Program-made: the position numbers and the translations under genes
Shown here: positions 1 through 9,041 of the stretch, in pieces
Position numbering within the stretch: position 1 is the stretch's first letter
Layout of the letters: each line of letters begins with the position of its first letter
From: Bacteroidota bacterium
GTDB taxonomy: Bacteria > Bacteroidota > Bacteroidia > Cytophagales > Cyclobacteriaceae
DNA length: 64,000 bases
Assembly (NCBI GenBank): GCA_016866385.1
Contig: VGMU01000008.1
Span: 1-64,000 of the forward strand
Direction: 5' to 3'
The notes under the pieces: generated by a model
Told to the model about the DNA's origin: nothing
What the model saw: the letters and a program-made list of their open reading frames with translations, nothing else
Database searches by the model: none

Positions 1-371
1 GGCTCCGCTTGAGCAGAAGTTTCCAAAAGAATCAAACTTCGAATCAGCTCAGGATGTCTGGCTGCTAGTCGCATCCCTACAAAGCCCCCCATAGAAAGCC
101 CTATAAAATGTACTGGCCCTCCCACCAGTTTTCGAATCAATTCGGCAGCATCCTCAGCCAATGTATCCTGGTCAAAGGGCCCCTTTACTTCACTCCTCGC
201 TTGACCGCGGTGGTCGTACGCCAATACCCGATATTTCTCTGAAAACTTTGTTACCTGTGCTTCAAACATCCGAGCACTCCACAAAAGTCCATGGGAAAAG
301 ACAATGGTCTCGTCCCCTTTTCCATGTTCTTCGTAGTAAAGGGAAACGTCTCTTAGTGTTAAGGTAGGCAT
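1..371 (-). CDS. alpha/beta hydrolase, N-terminal part (cut by window edge)
   Basis: I read an open frame from the ATG at 371 to the window edge, about 123 codons without a stop. It matches the N-terminal half of the alpha/beta hydrolase fold: an oxyanion-hole SHG at residues 26-28, a DHRGQ segment at 53-57 and the nucleophile elbow GLSMGG at 91-96 with Ser93 as presumed nucleophile. The catalytic Asp/Glu and His would lie beyond the edge. No signal peptide is seen, so it is probably cytoplasmic. The substrate cannot be told; haloperoxidase, esterase and 3-oxoadipate enol-lactonase relatives all share these motifs. It lies downstream of the amidohydrolase in the same direction, with a possible weak terminator between them. 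Confidence 0.85.
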   Translation of the reverse strand, partial: MPTLTLRDVSLYYEEHGKGDETIVFSHGLLWSARMFEAQVTKFSEKYRVLAYDHRGQARSEVKGPFDQDTLAEDAAELIRKLVGGPVHFIGLSMGGFVGMRLAARHPELIRSLILLETSAQAE

Positions 372-402
372 AGCAAATTGGGGAATGGGTCTAAATAAAA
401 TG

Positions 403-432
403 AAAAAAGAGGAAGAAAAACAAGCATTCCTC
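403..432 (-). terminator. possible terminator after the amidohydrolase
   Basis: On the minus strand a 6-bp stem GAGGAA/TTCCTC with a 12-nt loop is followed directly by six T. The stem is short, so this is only a possible intrinsic terminator. Confidence 0.35.
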
Positions 433-455
433 CCCTCAATTTAGGATGACTTTTC

Positions 456-2045
456 TTACCAATCCAATCCAGGCTGGGTAATCCTAGCGTTTTCTCGAGC
501 TTTATGCTGATCCACGATGGTTCGTACATCTTGAAGCAACTTTTTGGAATCGTATACAATTCCATCTTTGACCGTATACTTTACCCCACCTACTCGAATG
601 GGCTCGTTATTTTCATTGATTCTAATGGCACCGGTACCATAAAGCACCTTTAGATTTTGAAGAGGGTTCTCCTCTAATATCACAAAATCTGCCAATTTAC
701 CCACCTCCACAGTACCCAATTCCTTATCCATGCCCAAGGCTTCTGCCCCATACATGGTGGCCGAACGCATTACTTCTAAGGGATGAAAACCTGCTTCTCT
801 CAACATTTCCAGTTCACGGATGTAAGCAAAACCATACAGCTGATAGATAAATCCAGAATCTGAGCCAGCGGTCACCCTCCCTCCTCGATTTTTATATTCA
901 TTCACAAAAGTCATCCACAGGCGGTAATTGTCTTTCCAAAGTACTTCTTCCTCTGTGGTCCAATCAAACCAATACGAACCATGCGATTGCCTATTGGGAG
1001 CATAAAACCTCCACAGGGAGGGAAGGGTGTATACCTCGTGCCATTCTTGGGTGCGTGCCCGCATCAAATCTCTATTGGCTTCATATATATTGAGGGTGGG
1101 ATCAAGGGTAAAATCAAGCTCTATTAACTCATTCATAACCTTATTCCAATGCTCCGAATAAGGTGGAGCTGCCTGCTGCCAAAGTTTCCCTGCCTCTGCA
1201 AAGCGATGCTGTTCGTTTTGGTAATTGTAATCCAGCCTAAAATTTTGAATTGTCCTATCGGTAAATAGAGCTTCTGGTAATCCATACCAATGTTCCATAG
1301 AGGTAAGACCTGCACGCGCAGAGTGAAGCACATTCCATCTTGCTACATCCAATTGCTGGTGGTGCATGGCAGATCGAAGTCCTATACGTTTATTTTCAGA
1401 AATAGCAGCCTCCATCACCTCTGGCTTTGCACCAAAAAATTTGATTCCATCTGCCCCTTTGGCCTTATTTTCATTTACCCATGTTTTGGCTTGTTCTGCA
1501 TTCGTTATCGGTGCTTTAGCCCCCATTCCAAAGGCGGTATACGCCAAAATTCGAGGAGCAGTGATCTCATTCGCGGCTGACTTACGCTTGTGCTCAAGCA
1601 CCCAAGGAAGCCCATTGCCCGCGGATGGATCTCTGACCGTAGTAATGCCATGTGCCATCCATAACTTAAATACATATTCAGCAGGGGTACCCTGCCCATT
1701 GCCTCCAATATGCCCGTGCATGTCAATCAAGCCTGGCAACAAATAATGACCCGTTAGATCCATGACCTTGGTTTTGTCATCGGCCTTGGGACGACGATTT
1801 TCGTTGATGGGAACCCCTGGATACCCTACGGCTTGAATCTGTGCGATCCGATTTTTTTCTACCACAATGTCTACAGGGCCCACTGGAGGTGCTCCCGTAC
1901 CATCGATAAGGGTGACGCCTCTAAGAATTAGGCGATTGTAAGGACCATCTCCTTCAGCCCTATTGGGAGAAGGCATGATTTGAGCAAATGACCAGCTAAC
2001 ACAGAAAAATGTTGCCAGGCCAAGCAAAGAGATTTTTTTCAACAT
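456..2045 (-). CDS. exported amidohydrolase family protein
   Basis: This 529-residue protein is a metal-dependent amidohydrolase with a TIM-barrel fold. An N-terminal signal peptide (residues 1-22, ending in FAQ) indicates export, probably to the periplasm. The metal site is readable: HGH at 110-112, a candidate carbamylated Lys202 in GIKFF, His229, His252 and Asp396 in AGSDSG. The C-terminal LGTVEVGKLADFVIL segment is the typical beta-sandwich return strand of imidazolonepropionase-like and dipeptidase-like members. The substrate cannot be deduced. It is separated from fabI by a good terminator and so forms its own unit; I found no convincing promoter. Confidence 0.88.
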   Translation of the reverse strand: MLKKISLLGLATFFCVSWSFAQIMPSPNRAEGDGPYNRLILRGVTLIDGTGAPPVGPVDIVVEKNRIAQIQAVGYPGVPINENRRPKADDKTKVMDLTGHYLLPGLIDMHGHIGGNGQGTPAEYVFKLWMAHGITTVRDPSAGNGLPWVLEHKRKSAANEITAPRILAYTAFGMGAKAPITNAEQAKTWVNENKAKGADGIKFFGAKPEVMEAAISENKRIGLRSAMHHQQLDVARWNVLHSARAGLTSMEHWYGLPEALFTDRTIQNFRLDYNYQNEQHRFAEAGKLWQQAAPPYSEHWNKVMNELIELDFTLDPTLNIYEANRDLMRARTQEWHEVYTLPSLWRFYAPNRQSHGSYWFDWTTEEEVLWKDNYRLWMTFVNEYKNRGGRVTAGSDSGFIYQLYGFAYIRELEMLREAGFHPLEVMRSATMYGAEALGMDKELGTVEVGKLADFVILEENPLQNLKVLYGTGAIRINENNEPIRVGGVKYTVKDGIVYDSKKLLQDVRTIVDQHKARENARITQPGLDW

Positions 2046-2121
2046 AAGGAAAGGGGTTCAAATTGACTTTAATATAGGGTTATTCTATAAATCTAAAAAC
2101 CTTTTTTGAATGAATGGACAC

Positions 2122-2149
2122 AAAAAAGCCCCAAGCTAACTCAGGGCTT
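2122..2149 (-). terminator. intrinsic terminator after fabI
   Basis: On the minus strand a stem AAGCCC/GGGCTT, extended by partial inner pairing, is followed by TTTTTTG. It lies just after the fabI stop codon. Confidence 0.75.
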
Positions 2150-2166
2150 CACATGGCTAGTGGACC

Positions 2167-2982
2167 TTAGAGGTCTTTAAATTTTTCCATGATTTCCTCC
2201 GAAATTCCTGTAAAGGAATATCCCCCATCGTGGAAGAGGTTTTGCATGGTAACCATTCTAGTCATATCTGAAAACAAAGTGACTATATAATCTGCACAGG
2301 CATCTGCGGAGGCATTTCCCAAGGGGGATAGTGCATCTGCAAAATTGAAAAAGGAGTCAAATCCTCCAATTCCTGTTCCCGCGGTGGTTTTGGTCGGAGA
2401 CTGAGAAATGGTATTTACTCTTACTTTTTTCAATTTTCCGAAACGGTATCCATAGCCTCTGGCGATGCTCTCTAGGAGTGCCTTGGCGTCTGCCATATCT
2501 GTGTAGAAAGGAAATACCCGCTGAGCAGCAATGTAGGAAAGGCCAACGATGGAGCCCCATTCTTTCATGACATCCATTTTTTCAGCCACTTGCATCATTT
2601 TGTGAAAAGATATGGCAGAGACATCGTAAGACTTCATGGCCCAATCGTAATTGAGGTCGCCATAGGCTTTCCCTTTACGAATATTGGGTGACATACCGAT
2701 AGAATGCAATAAAAAATCAAAATCAGAGCCCAAAAATTCCTTTGCTTCAGCATAGAGCTTTTCTAGGTCTTCTACGAGGGTTGCATCAGCAGGAACCACA
2801 ATGGTATTGCATTCCTGTGCAAGTTCTTTAATGGCCCCCATTCTCATGGCAATAGGAGCATTGGTAAGTACAAATCTCCCCCCCTGTTCTTTCACCTTCA
2901 AGGCAGTCTTCCAGGCAATGGAGTTCTCGTCAAGTGCTCCAGTAATGATTCCTACCTTTCCTTTTAGCAAATTATCTGGCAT
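2167..2982 (-). CDS. fabI: enoyl-[acyl-carrier-protein] reductase (NADH)
   Basis: FabI reduces trans-2-enoyl-ACP in the last step of each fatty-acid elongation cycle. The 271-residue product has the FabI type of short-chain dehydrogenase: an atypical nucleotide-binding GALDENSIAW at 15-24, HSIG at 93-96, and the catalytic pattern Tyr150, Tyr160 and Lys167 (Y-x6-K). I chose the ATG at 2982; the frame opens three codons earlier only with a TTG. It lies 60 bp downstream of recN in the same direction and ends in its own terminator. The leader has only weak resemblance to a Bacteroidota promoter, so it may be read through from recN. Confidence 0.92.
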   Translation of the reverse strand: MPDNLLKGKVGIITGALDENSIAWKTALKVKEQGGRFVLTNAPIAMRMGAIKELAQECNTIVVPADATLVEDLEKLYAEAKEFLGSDFDFLLHSIGMSPNIRKGKAYGDLNYDWAMKSYDVSAISFHKMMQVAEKMDVMKEWGSIVGLSYIAAQRVFPFYTDMADAKALLESIARGYGYRFGKLKKVRVNTISQSPTKTTAGTGIGGFDSFFNFADALSPLGNASADACADYIVTLFSDMTRMVTMQNLFHDGGYSFTGISEEIMEKFKDL

Positions 2983-3044
2983 ATCGTACAATAGATTTAT
3001 TTGAAATCAAGGATAAAAGTAAACAAAATTTAGGAGTAATATTT

Positions 3045-4697
3045 TCAATTCCTCAAGAGCTCTTGCGCACTAGTTTGGGCAGCTAGGGAGGGATTGGCAC
3101 CTGCTATCATTTGAGCCAAGGCCTGCACACGCTCCTCTGGGGTAAGCAATTTAATTTTGGAAACGGTTTTCTCTGAGGAATTGTCTTTGTAGACAAAATA
3201 ATGGGTATCCCCCTTGGCTGCAACCTGAGGTAAATGGGTAATACAGATAACCTGATGTCGCTTGGCAATTTCTTGCATCATCCTTACCAGTTGAAGGGCA
3301 ATTTCCCCAGATATTCCCATATCGATTTCATCAAAAATCAAGGATGGAAGAGCCATTTTGTCAGCCATTAAGTACTTGATGGCAAAAAGTAAACGTGAAA
3401 ACTCACCGCCCGAGGCTACCTTTTTCAAGGATTGTGGCCATGCGCCTTTGTTTGCTGAAAACAGCATGTCTATGGCGTCTATTCCCCTTAGGCTTGGAGC
3501 CATCTCTTGTCTTTGCAGCTGAAAGCTGGCATTTTCAATTCCTAGGTCACGGAGCAATCCAATTACCGCATTTTCAAATTCCCTAAAACTTGAGGTACGC
3601 TTTTCGCTCCATTGTCTACCCGTCTCGAGCATAACAGCTTCTGCATCTTGAAATTCCTTTTTGGCCTTGTCCAGGTTCTCATCGGCATGTTGAACTTGAA
3701 ATACCTTATCTGCAAACTGACTTTCGAGTACGAGGAGTTCCTCCACGCTTTGTACCCCATGTTTTTTCTGCAATCGGTAAATGGCACTCAATCGATCCCG
3801 CAGGAGCTGTAACTTTTCTTCGTCCACTTCTACGAGCCGGTCTTCATGTTCCAAACTCTCCACAACATCTTTGAGCTCAAGTCGGATTTCTTGAAATCTC
3901 CTGCTGTATTCTTTGAAGGGATGTGCCAAGCGCTCTAATCCCTGCAAGCTTGCCTGCACCTGTGCTAGTCCTTGAAGAATTCCTTGCTCCTCTTTGTAAT
4001 AGACTTGAAGGATTTCGTTGATTTTTATTTTAATCTCTTCGGCGTTTTCAAGGATTTCTTGAGAGGATTCCATTTCTTCTTTCTCCCCTGCAACTAGGGA
4101 AAGCGAACTCAATTCGTTCAATTGGAATTGCAAAAAATCATACTCTTTCTTGAGGGCTAGAGATTGCTGATGCAGCTCTTCCCAATTTTTTTTTGCCTTT
4201 TTAAAAGCCGTAAAACTCTGCTGATACCTGATTTTTTCAGTTCCTGCCTGAGCAAATGCATCAATAATATCCAGCTGGTATTCCCCTTCGCCTAACAAAA
4301 GGGCATCGTGTTGGGAATGTACGTCCATAAGTCTACTCCCTAAGTTTTTCAAACTTTCTAGCAAAACTGGAGTATCGTTGATGAAGGATCTAGATTTGCC
4401 ATTGGGACTGATCTCTCTTCTAATGATACAGGTAGCTTCATAGTCGAGTTCCAATTCTTCAAAATAAGATTGAAGTCCGTAGGATTGAATGGAAAACGTG
4501 CCTTCCACCACACATTTTTGATCTTTATGGAGGAGAACTTTGGTGTCGGCTCTATTTCCCAATAAAAGTCCAACGGCGCCCAGCATGATGGATTTTCCTG
4601 CCCCTGTTTCACCAGTAATCATACTCAATTGGGAGCTAGGTTTCATTTCTAGCTGATCAATCAAAGCATAATTGGAAATACTTAGGGAGGTAAGCAT
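3045..4697 (-). CDS. recN: DNA repair protein RecN
   Basis: RecN is an SMC-like ATPase that helps join broken DNA ends during recombinational repair. The 550-residue length is normal. The Walker A motif GETGAGKS is at 29-36; the middle is a long charged coiled coil around a non-helical segment; near the C-terminus lie the ABC signature VASGGEFSR and the Walker B LIFDEID. It is the last gene of the bamD-rpoZ-coaBC-porD-recN run, about 40 bp behind porD, a gene order I know from other Bacteroidota. Confidence 0.96.
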   Translation of the reverse strand: MLTSLSISNYALIDQLEMKPSSQLSMITGETGAGKSIMLGAVGLLLGNRADTKVLLHKDQKCVVEGTFSIQSYGLQSYFEELELDYEATCIIRREISPNGKSRSFINDTPVLLESLKNLGSRLMDVHSQHDALLLGEGEYQLDIIDAFAQAGTEKIRYQQSFTAFKKAKKNWEELHQQSLALKKEYDFLQFQLNELSSLSLVAGEKEEMESSQEILENAEEIKIKINEILQVYYKEEQGILQGLAQVQASLQGLERLAHPFKEYSRRFQEIRLELKDVVESLEHEDRLVEVDEEKLQLLRDRLSAIYRLQKKHGVQSVEELLVLESQFADKVFQVQHADENLDKAKKEFQDAEAVMLETGRQWSEKRTSSFREFENAVIGLLRDLGIENASFQLQRQEMAPSLRGIDAIDMLFSANKGAWPQSLKKVASGGEFSRLLFAIKYLMADKMALPSLIFDEIDMGISGEIALQLVRMMQEIAKRHQVICITHLPQVAAKGDTHYFVYKDNSSEKTVSKIKLLTPEERVQALAQMIAGANPSLAAQTSAQELLRN

Positions 4698-4739
4698 AAG
4701 TTGAATTAGGCTATACTACAAAGCTAAAAAAAATAACGC

Positions 4740-5645
4740 TCAGCTTTTGAGCAGTTCGTTGTACTTTCTGGCATTATTTGGATCCAGGCCCAAGAGCATT
4801 TTTACCGCCTTTTCTCGAAGCTCAAAAGGAGCACTTTTAAGTACTTGTGCAATTTCATCGCTTTTGGCATCGATAAAGGTAATGGTATAAATTCCGTTGG
4901 GTTGTAGTGCATTCGCATCAGCCACCCGCTGAATAGCCTCCAACATGTGTGTGTAGGCTTCCTCGGGTGCTACCGCAAGCTGATCCATTCCTTTCCTATG
5001 GTACAAGTAATATGCTTCCCGAATGGAGGAGTATACGGTAGAGACGTAAATATCATTGATCAGCCAATACCTACTTCTTCGATCACTAGGGTTTTGTACC
5101 CATCCTGCACGTCCCGATTGCTGCGCATTATTTACTATATCATTGGCTATTTCAAAGTAGGGATTACCCCCTTGAGCAGAAAAAGTATCGTAATCAATTC
5201 CCAAGGCAATATGGGCGTAAAATGCCAGCATGGAACTGATGTTGTTCAGGAAGGTAAATCTATTGAATTCCAGGGGCTGTGATTCTACATATTCAAAGCT
5301 CCAATTCCTATCGATAAAATTAAAAATCAAGGACTCGTAGTTGGTGCCATAGACTGGCCTAAGGACTTGAACCTGAACCGTCGCATTGTACACCCCCACT
5401 TGAGGAACTTCATTGATGGTAATCAATAGATTTCCTTTGATTCGTTCTTCAGGTCTAAAATCATCTGTAGTCCAAGACCTCCCGTTTAAAAACTGTTCAA
5501 AACTTGTTTTCATCTGATTGAAAACATCCGTATTTTGAAATCTAGACCTATCGCTATTGATGATAACTCTGAAATCAAGCTCTTGGCCAAAGACGAATCC
5601 GTTAAGGGAAAACAGCAGCAGGACCAAAAATATTTTTCTATTCAT
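4740..5645 (-). CDS. porD: type IX secretion-associated protein PorD (DUF4835)
   Basis: The 301-residue protein has a clear signal peptide (residues 1-20, cut after VFG before QELDF) and then a single family domain that I recognise as DUF4835, known as PorD in Porphyromonas, where it is needed for type IX secretion and gliding-type functions. Its biochemical role is not settled. The gene follows coaBC with a 40-bp gap and precedes recN, the usual Bacteroidota order. A second T9SS-linked gene, a sorting-domain cargo, lies upstream in the same run at 8181-8894, which supports a working type IX system in this organism. Confidence 0.85.
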   Translation of the reverse strand: MNRKIFLVLLLFSLNGFVFGQELDFRVIINSDRSRFQNTDVFNQMKTSFEQFLNGRSWTTDDFRPEERIKGNLLITINEVPQVGVYNATVQVQVLRPVYGTNYESLIFNFIDRNWSFEYVESQPLEFNRFTFLNNISSMLAFYAHIALGIDYDTFSAQGGNPYFEIANDIVNNAQQSGRAGWVQNPSDRRSRYWLINDIYVSTVYSSIREAYYLYHRKGMDQLAVAPEEAYTHMLEAIQRVADANALQPNGIYTITFIDAKSDEIAQVLKSAPFELREKAVKMLLGLDPNNARKYNELLKS

Positions 5646-5685
5646 GAAGCTAAACTTACTAAAAAACCTTGGCTAAGCCATTGGC

Positions 5686-6882
5686 TTATGACGGATTGAT
5701 TTCGGAGAGGATAATTTCTGCAACGGTAGTTTTGGGAAGGAGGTCAGTCTGCCTCACCTTACCCTGAGCATGAAAAATTTTCACCCGATTGGTATCGTAC
5801 CTAAATCCCACCCCTTCTTCGTTGGCCAAGTTGAGCACCACTAGATCCAAATTCTTTTTCTGTAATTTTTCCTTGGCATGCTCCTCCCCACGAGTCGTCT
5901 CTAAGGCAAATCCCACGTGAAATTGTCCAGATCGTTTTCTTTTCCCAAGTTCTTGAGCAATGTCTATGTTTTTTGTTAGCTTAAGTAACAAGCTTTCTTC
6001 CTGCTTTTTAATCTTTTCGGAGGATACCGTTAGGGGCACAAAATCTACTACAGCCGCTGCAAAGACTACTATATCCATTTGCCCGTGCAATGCCTGAGCT
6101 TCACGGTACATTTCTGCAGCAGTAGATACGCGGCTAATGTGAAACCCTTTATCTTCTAATTTCAAATCCACCGGACCAGAAACTACAAAGACCTCTGCTC
6201 CCTGATGCTGAAATGCCTGAGCCAAGGCTAGACCCATTTTTCCACTGGAATGGTTACTTAGGAATCGCACCGGGTCTATTGCCTCCTGAGTTGGGCCCAT
6301 GGTAATGAGCACTTTTTTACCTAAAAATTTTCCTTTAGGAGCAAAAAAATCAAAGATATGTTGGATAATGCCTTCCGGCTCCATCATCCTGCCTTGACCC
6401 ACCAATCCACTGGCCAATTCCCCTGTTTCTGGATCGAGCAGGATATTGTTGTATTTTTTTAATGCCTCTAAATTGGATTTTACCGAGGGATGTTGGTACA
6501 TGTCCAAATCCATGGCTGGTGCAAGCATCACACTGCATCGGGCTGATAGGTAGGTAGCAATCAATAAATTATCTGCAATCCCTTGGGCACATTTGGATAA
6601 GGTGCTTGCAGTCAAGGGCGCAATCACAAAGAGGTCAGCCCAAAGTCCTAATTCCACATGATTGTGCCAGCTCCCTGTTTCCTTATCAAAAAATGAAGTC
6701 AAAACTGGCTTTTTAGACAAGGTAGCCAAGGTCAAAGGGGTTATAAAATCAGAAGCAGAGGGTGTCATTATGACTTGCACCTCTGCTCCAGCTTTGCAAA
6801 GCAAGCGAATTAGCGTGGCACTTTTATAAGCAGCTATGCTACCGGTGACCCCAAGTAAAATTCGCTTCCCTTTCAGGTCCAT
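5686..6882 (-). CDS. coaBC: bifunctional phosphopantothenoylcysteine decarboxylase/phosphopantothenate-cysteine ligase
   Basis: CoaBC makes 4'-phosphopantetheine for coenzyme A in two steps: CTP-dependent ligation of cysteine and flavin-dependent decarboxylation. The 398 residues contain the CoaC half (about 1-180, with GSIAAYK and catalytic His75 in NHVELG) and the CoaB half (about 186-398, with SSGKMG at 212-217, AAVVDF at 276-281 and the KIKK segment at 290-293). Oddly, the position of the model Asn125 holds Asp (PAMDLDM) and that of Cys158 holds Ser (LASGL). This may be normal for the lineage. The gene follows rpoZ by 4 bp, so the two are co-transcribed. Confidence 0.95.
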   Translation of the reverse strand: MDLKGKRILLGVTGSIAAYKSATLIRLLCKAGAEVQVIMTPSASDFITPLTLATLSKKPVLTSFFDKETGSWHNHVELGLWADLFVIAPLTASTLSKCAQGIADNLLIATYLSARCSVMLAPAMDLDMYQHPSVKSNLEALKKYNNILLDPETGELASGLVGQGRMMEPEGIIQHIFDFFAPKGKFLGKKVLITMGPTQEAIDPVRFLSNHSSGKMGLALAQAFQHQGAEVFVVSGPVDLKLEDKGFHISRVSTAAEMYREAQALHGQMDIVVFAAAVVDFVPLTVSSEKIKKQEESLLLKLTKNIDIAQELGKRKRSGQFHVGFALETTRGEEHAKEKLQKKNLDLVVLNLANEEGVGFRYDTNRVKIFHAQGKVRQTDLLPKTTVAEIILSEINPS

Positions 6883-6886
6883 GGAA

Positions 6887-7201
6887 TTACTCTTCCCCTT
6901 CCTCTGTAGGATACCTGAAGTGAACTTTACTTTCTAAGAATTCTTCCATAGCCAAAGAGGTTGGCTTTGGCATTCTTTCGTAAAACTTGGAAATTTCGAT
7001 TTGCTCCTTGTTTTCAAAAACTTCCTCTAAGTTGTCTACTGTTGATGCAAATTCTGACAACTTGTTGTTCAACTCTTCTTTCAAGCTAGAAGAGATTTGC
7101 TTGGCACGTTGCCCAACAATGTGAATAGACTCGTAAATATTGCCTGTTGGTTCGGCAACTTTATCTAAGTCTCTGGTGATGATGGATGGATTTACCGCCA
7201 T
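6887..7201 (-). CDS. rpoZ: DNA-directed RNA polymerase subunit omega (Bacteroidota type)
   Basis: This 104-residue protein resembles the omega/Rpb6-like subunit of Bacteroidota, which stabilises the beta' subunit during assembly. The N-terminal half carries the recognisable GNIYESIHIVGQRAKQI helix, with the IVGQRAKQI stretch corresponding to the canonical VxxRARQL of omega. The C-terminal half is acidic and lineage-specific. It sits between bamD (11 bp upstream) and coaBC (4 bp downstream) in the same operon, as in related genomes. Confidence 0.88.
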   Translation of the reverse strand: MAVNPSIITRDLDKVAEPTGNIYESIHIVGQRAKQISSSLKEELNNKLSEFASTVDNLEEVFENKEQIEISKFYERMPKPTSLAMEEFLESKVHFRYPTEEGEE

Positions 7202-7212
7202 AGGAATAAGGA

Positions 7213-8109
7213 TTAATTCTGATTATTTATTTCTTTTTCTCCAGAGGAAACAGCTTCTTCTGCTGCTTTACGCTCTGCCACTTCTTTTTTAACTTTTTCG
7301 TGAGCGATGGCCTCTTCCTTGGTTTGCTCTTCTAGTTTTTTCACCTCTCCCAAGTATCCACTCGCAGGAAACTTGCGGTAAAAATTACTCGCAAACTTAA
7401 GGGCATCGGCTAGGCGCTCCCCTTTTTTATCGTAGGCACTATTTTTTGCATACGCATAAGACACTTCTACCAGTTTGTAAGCCAGCTCTTCGTTGTGCTT
7501 GCTCTCCGGGTAATCTTTAGCAAAATTTTGAAAGTTGATGATGCACGCCCGATAAAAATCTCCTGGAAAGAGACCGTCCTTCAATCGGTAATACATCGTT
7601 GCCTCACTATATGCCTTTTGCTCAAATCTTGATTCCAAATCTTTGAGCATATCCATGGCCCTCTCGTAACTTGCCGAGGCTGGAAATCTAGTAACAAACT
7701 GCTGTATGGCCGTGACTGCCTCCTTGCTGCTTTGCTGATCTAGATTATAATCTGGCGCATCCAAGTACAAGGAATAGGCATGCATAAACAAGGCCTCTTC
7801 TGCCAGTACACTTCTAGAATAGGTTTTATAAAAGGTATTGAAATACCCTCCAGACTCTATGTAGCGCTTGGTTTTGAAATGGCAGTCGGCATAATTGTAT
7901 TCAGCCATCTCAGCTTTTTCAGAACCCTTTATTACAGGTAATACCTTTTCGTACAAAATGATGGCTTTGTTGTATTCCCCTTCTTGGTAATACTTATTGG
8001 CTCCATTGTACAGCTCTTCCCAGTTGGTACTTTTCTCCAACTTGGCAAAAGGGCCACAGGCGCTCAACAAAACCACTCCAAGGATTGAGAGAATTCGACG
8101 CACAAGCAT
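7213..8109 (-). CDS. bamD: outer membrane assembly lipoprotein BamD
   Basis: BamD is the essential lipoprotein partner of BamA in inserting beta-barrel proteins into the outer membrane. The 298-residue protein has a lipoprotein signal with lipobox LSAC (Cys18), followed by tetratricopeptide-like helical repeats across the mature part, starting with the NKYYQEGEYNKAIILYEKVL unit. The C-terminal end is a Lys/Glu-rich tail. It opens the bamD-rpoZ-coaBC-porD-recN run; the T9SS cargo gene lies 71 bp upstream. Confidence 0.92.
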   Translation of the reverse strand: MLVRRILSILGVVLLSACGPFAKLEKSTNWEELYNGANKYYQEGEYNKAIILYEKVLPVIKGSEKAEMAEYNYADCHFKTKRYIESGGYFNTFYKTYSRSVLAEEALFMHAYSLYLDAPDYNLDQQSSKEAVTAIQQFVTRFPASASYERAMDMLKDLESRFEQKAYSEATMYYRLKDGLFPGDFYRACIINFQNFAKDYPESKHNEELAYKLVEVSYAYAKNSAYDKKGERLADALKFASNFYRKFPASGYLGEVKKLEEQTKEEAIAHEKVKKEVAERKAAEEAVSSGEKEINNQN

Positions 8110-8180
8110 TATGAATTAAAGGACCGCAAATATAGGGGGATTTTTGAAGTATTCAAAGGAAAGTCCAGGTAGGCTACAAC

Positions 8181-8894
8181 TCACTTCTTCACTTGAAGCT
8201 TCTTGGTAACTACATTTTTATTGTCAACAACCAAGGTGTAGAAATAGACTCCAGGCTGAAATTCAGAAACGTTGATAACCAAAGAATTTCGGGTAGGGTC
8301 AAGATCGTATTCGGCAATAGGATTTCCTATAAAACTAGTAACTGTAATTTTTGACTTAACCTTTGGGTTGAGAAGGGTGTAATCCAATTGTGCTACCCGG
8401 TTGCTTGGGTTAGGATAAATCTCACTGACTTTGATGTCTTTGTGTAAAAAATCTCCCTTAGCAGTACCGGTGACTTCATAGCGGCCCTCTACCAAAAAAG
8501 ATTCTCGAAATGCATCTGCATTGACAAAAACCAATTCAAAGGTCCCTACCGTCTCGGCAATTCCCAACTCAAATTCAAGATAAAAATCGGTGTAAATTTC
8601 TCCTGGAGCCAATTTAACACTCACTTTTGCCAAATCCTTTTTTGGATCAAAACATTGATCTCCAAAACATAGCCGCATTTTTTGGGAAGACCCAATACCT
8701 CCAATAATATTCTTAAGCAGGTAGGTTTTGGTTTGCGAAGATTCATTGTGGAGCAAAATAGTTTTTCGCTGAGAGGAACCTATTTTTCCAGAAAAATCAA
8801 CTACATCACTCAATACACGTACTTGCTGCGCTCCCGATAGCAAAGGGAGTGACATGAACATGACACAAGCAAGAATACGTAAATTAGTAATCAT
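8181..8894 (-). CDS. T9SS type A sorting domain-containing protein
   Basis: The 237-residue protein starts with a signal peptide (about 1-22, ending SGAQ), has an immunoglobulin-like middle region, and ends in a domain of about 80 residues that matches the type A C-terminal sorting signal: IYPNPS near 160, then ITVTSFIGNPI, a VSEFQPGVYFYTL stretch and a final short lysine-rich KLQVKK. Such domains direct cargo through the type IX secretion system to the surface. The two Cys in LCFGDQCFD may form a disulfide. The function of the cargo part is unknown. It lies between the OstA-like gene and bamD. Confidence 0.85.
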   Translation of the reverse strand: MITNLRILACVMFMSLPLLSGAQQVRVLSDVVDFSGKIGSSQRKTILLHNESSQTKTYLLKNIIGGIGSSQKMRLCFGDQCFDPKKDLAKVSVKLAPGEIYTDFYLEFELGIAETVGTFELVFVNADAFRESFLVEGRYEVTGTAKGDFLHKDIKVSEIYPNPSNRVAQLDYTLLNPKVKSKITVTSFIGNPIAEYDLDPTRNSLVINVSEFQPGVYFYTLVVDNKNVVTKKLQVKK

Positions 8895-8930
8895 GTATAC
8901 TTTTTTTCAATAAGCTTCGTTTTAATCTGC

Positions 8931-8964
8931 TAAAGCTATCTTGTTTACGATAAAATTACCCAAA
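8931..8964 (-). promoter_or_regulatory. possible promoter before the T9SS cargo gene
   Basis: On the minus strand TTTG (8964-8961), a 22-nt spacer and TAGCTTTA (8938-8931) resemble the Bacteroidota promoter. The last base of the -7 element is off consensus and the spacer is one base too long. Confidence 0.35.
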
Positions 8965-9041
8965 AGGTGATACTTTTACTAAAAAAAGAGGGGTTAATTG
9001 TTGTTAAGTTTTAAAAAATTCTCTCTTTTTTCTCAAACTCA

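Noticed and set aside
2046-2121. Possible promoter of the amidohydrolase (TCAATTTG)
   Set aside because: Both boxes deviate from consensus and the region is A/T-rich, so a chance match is likely.
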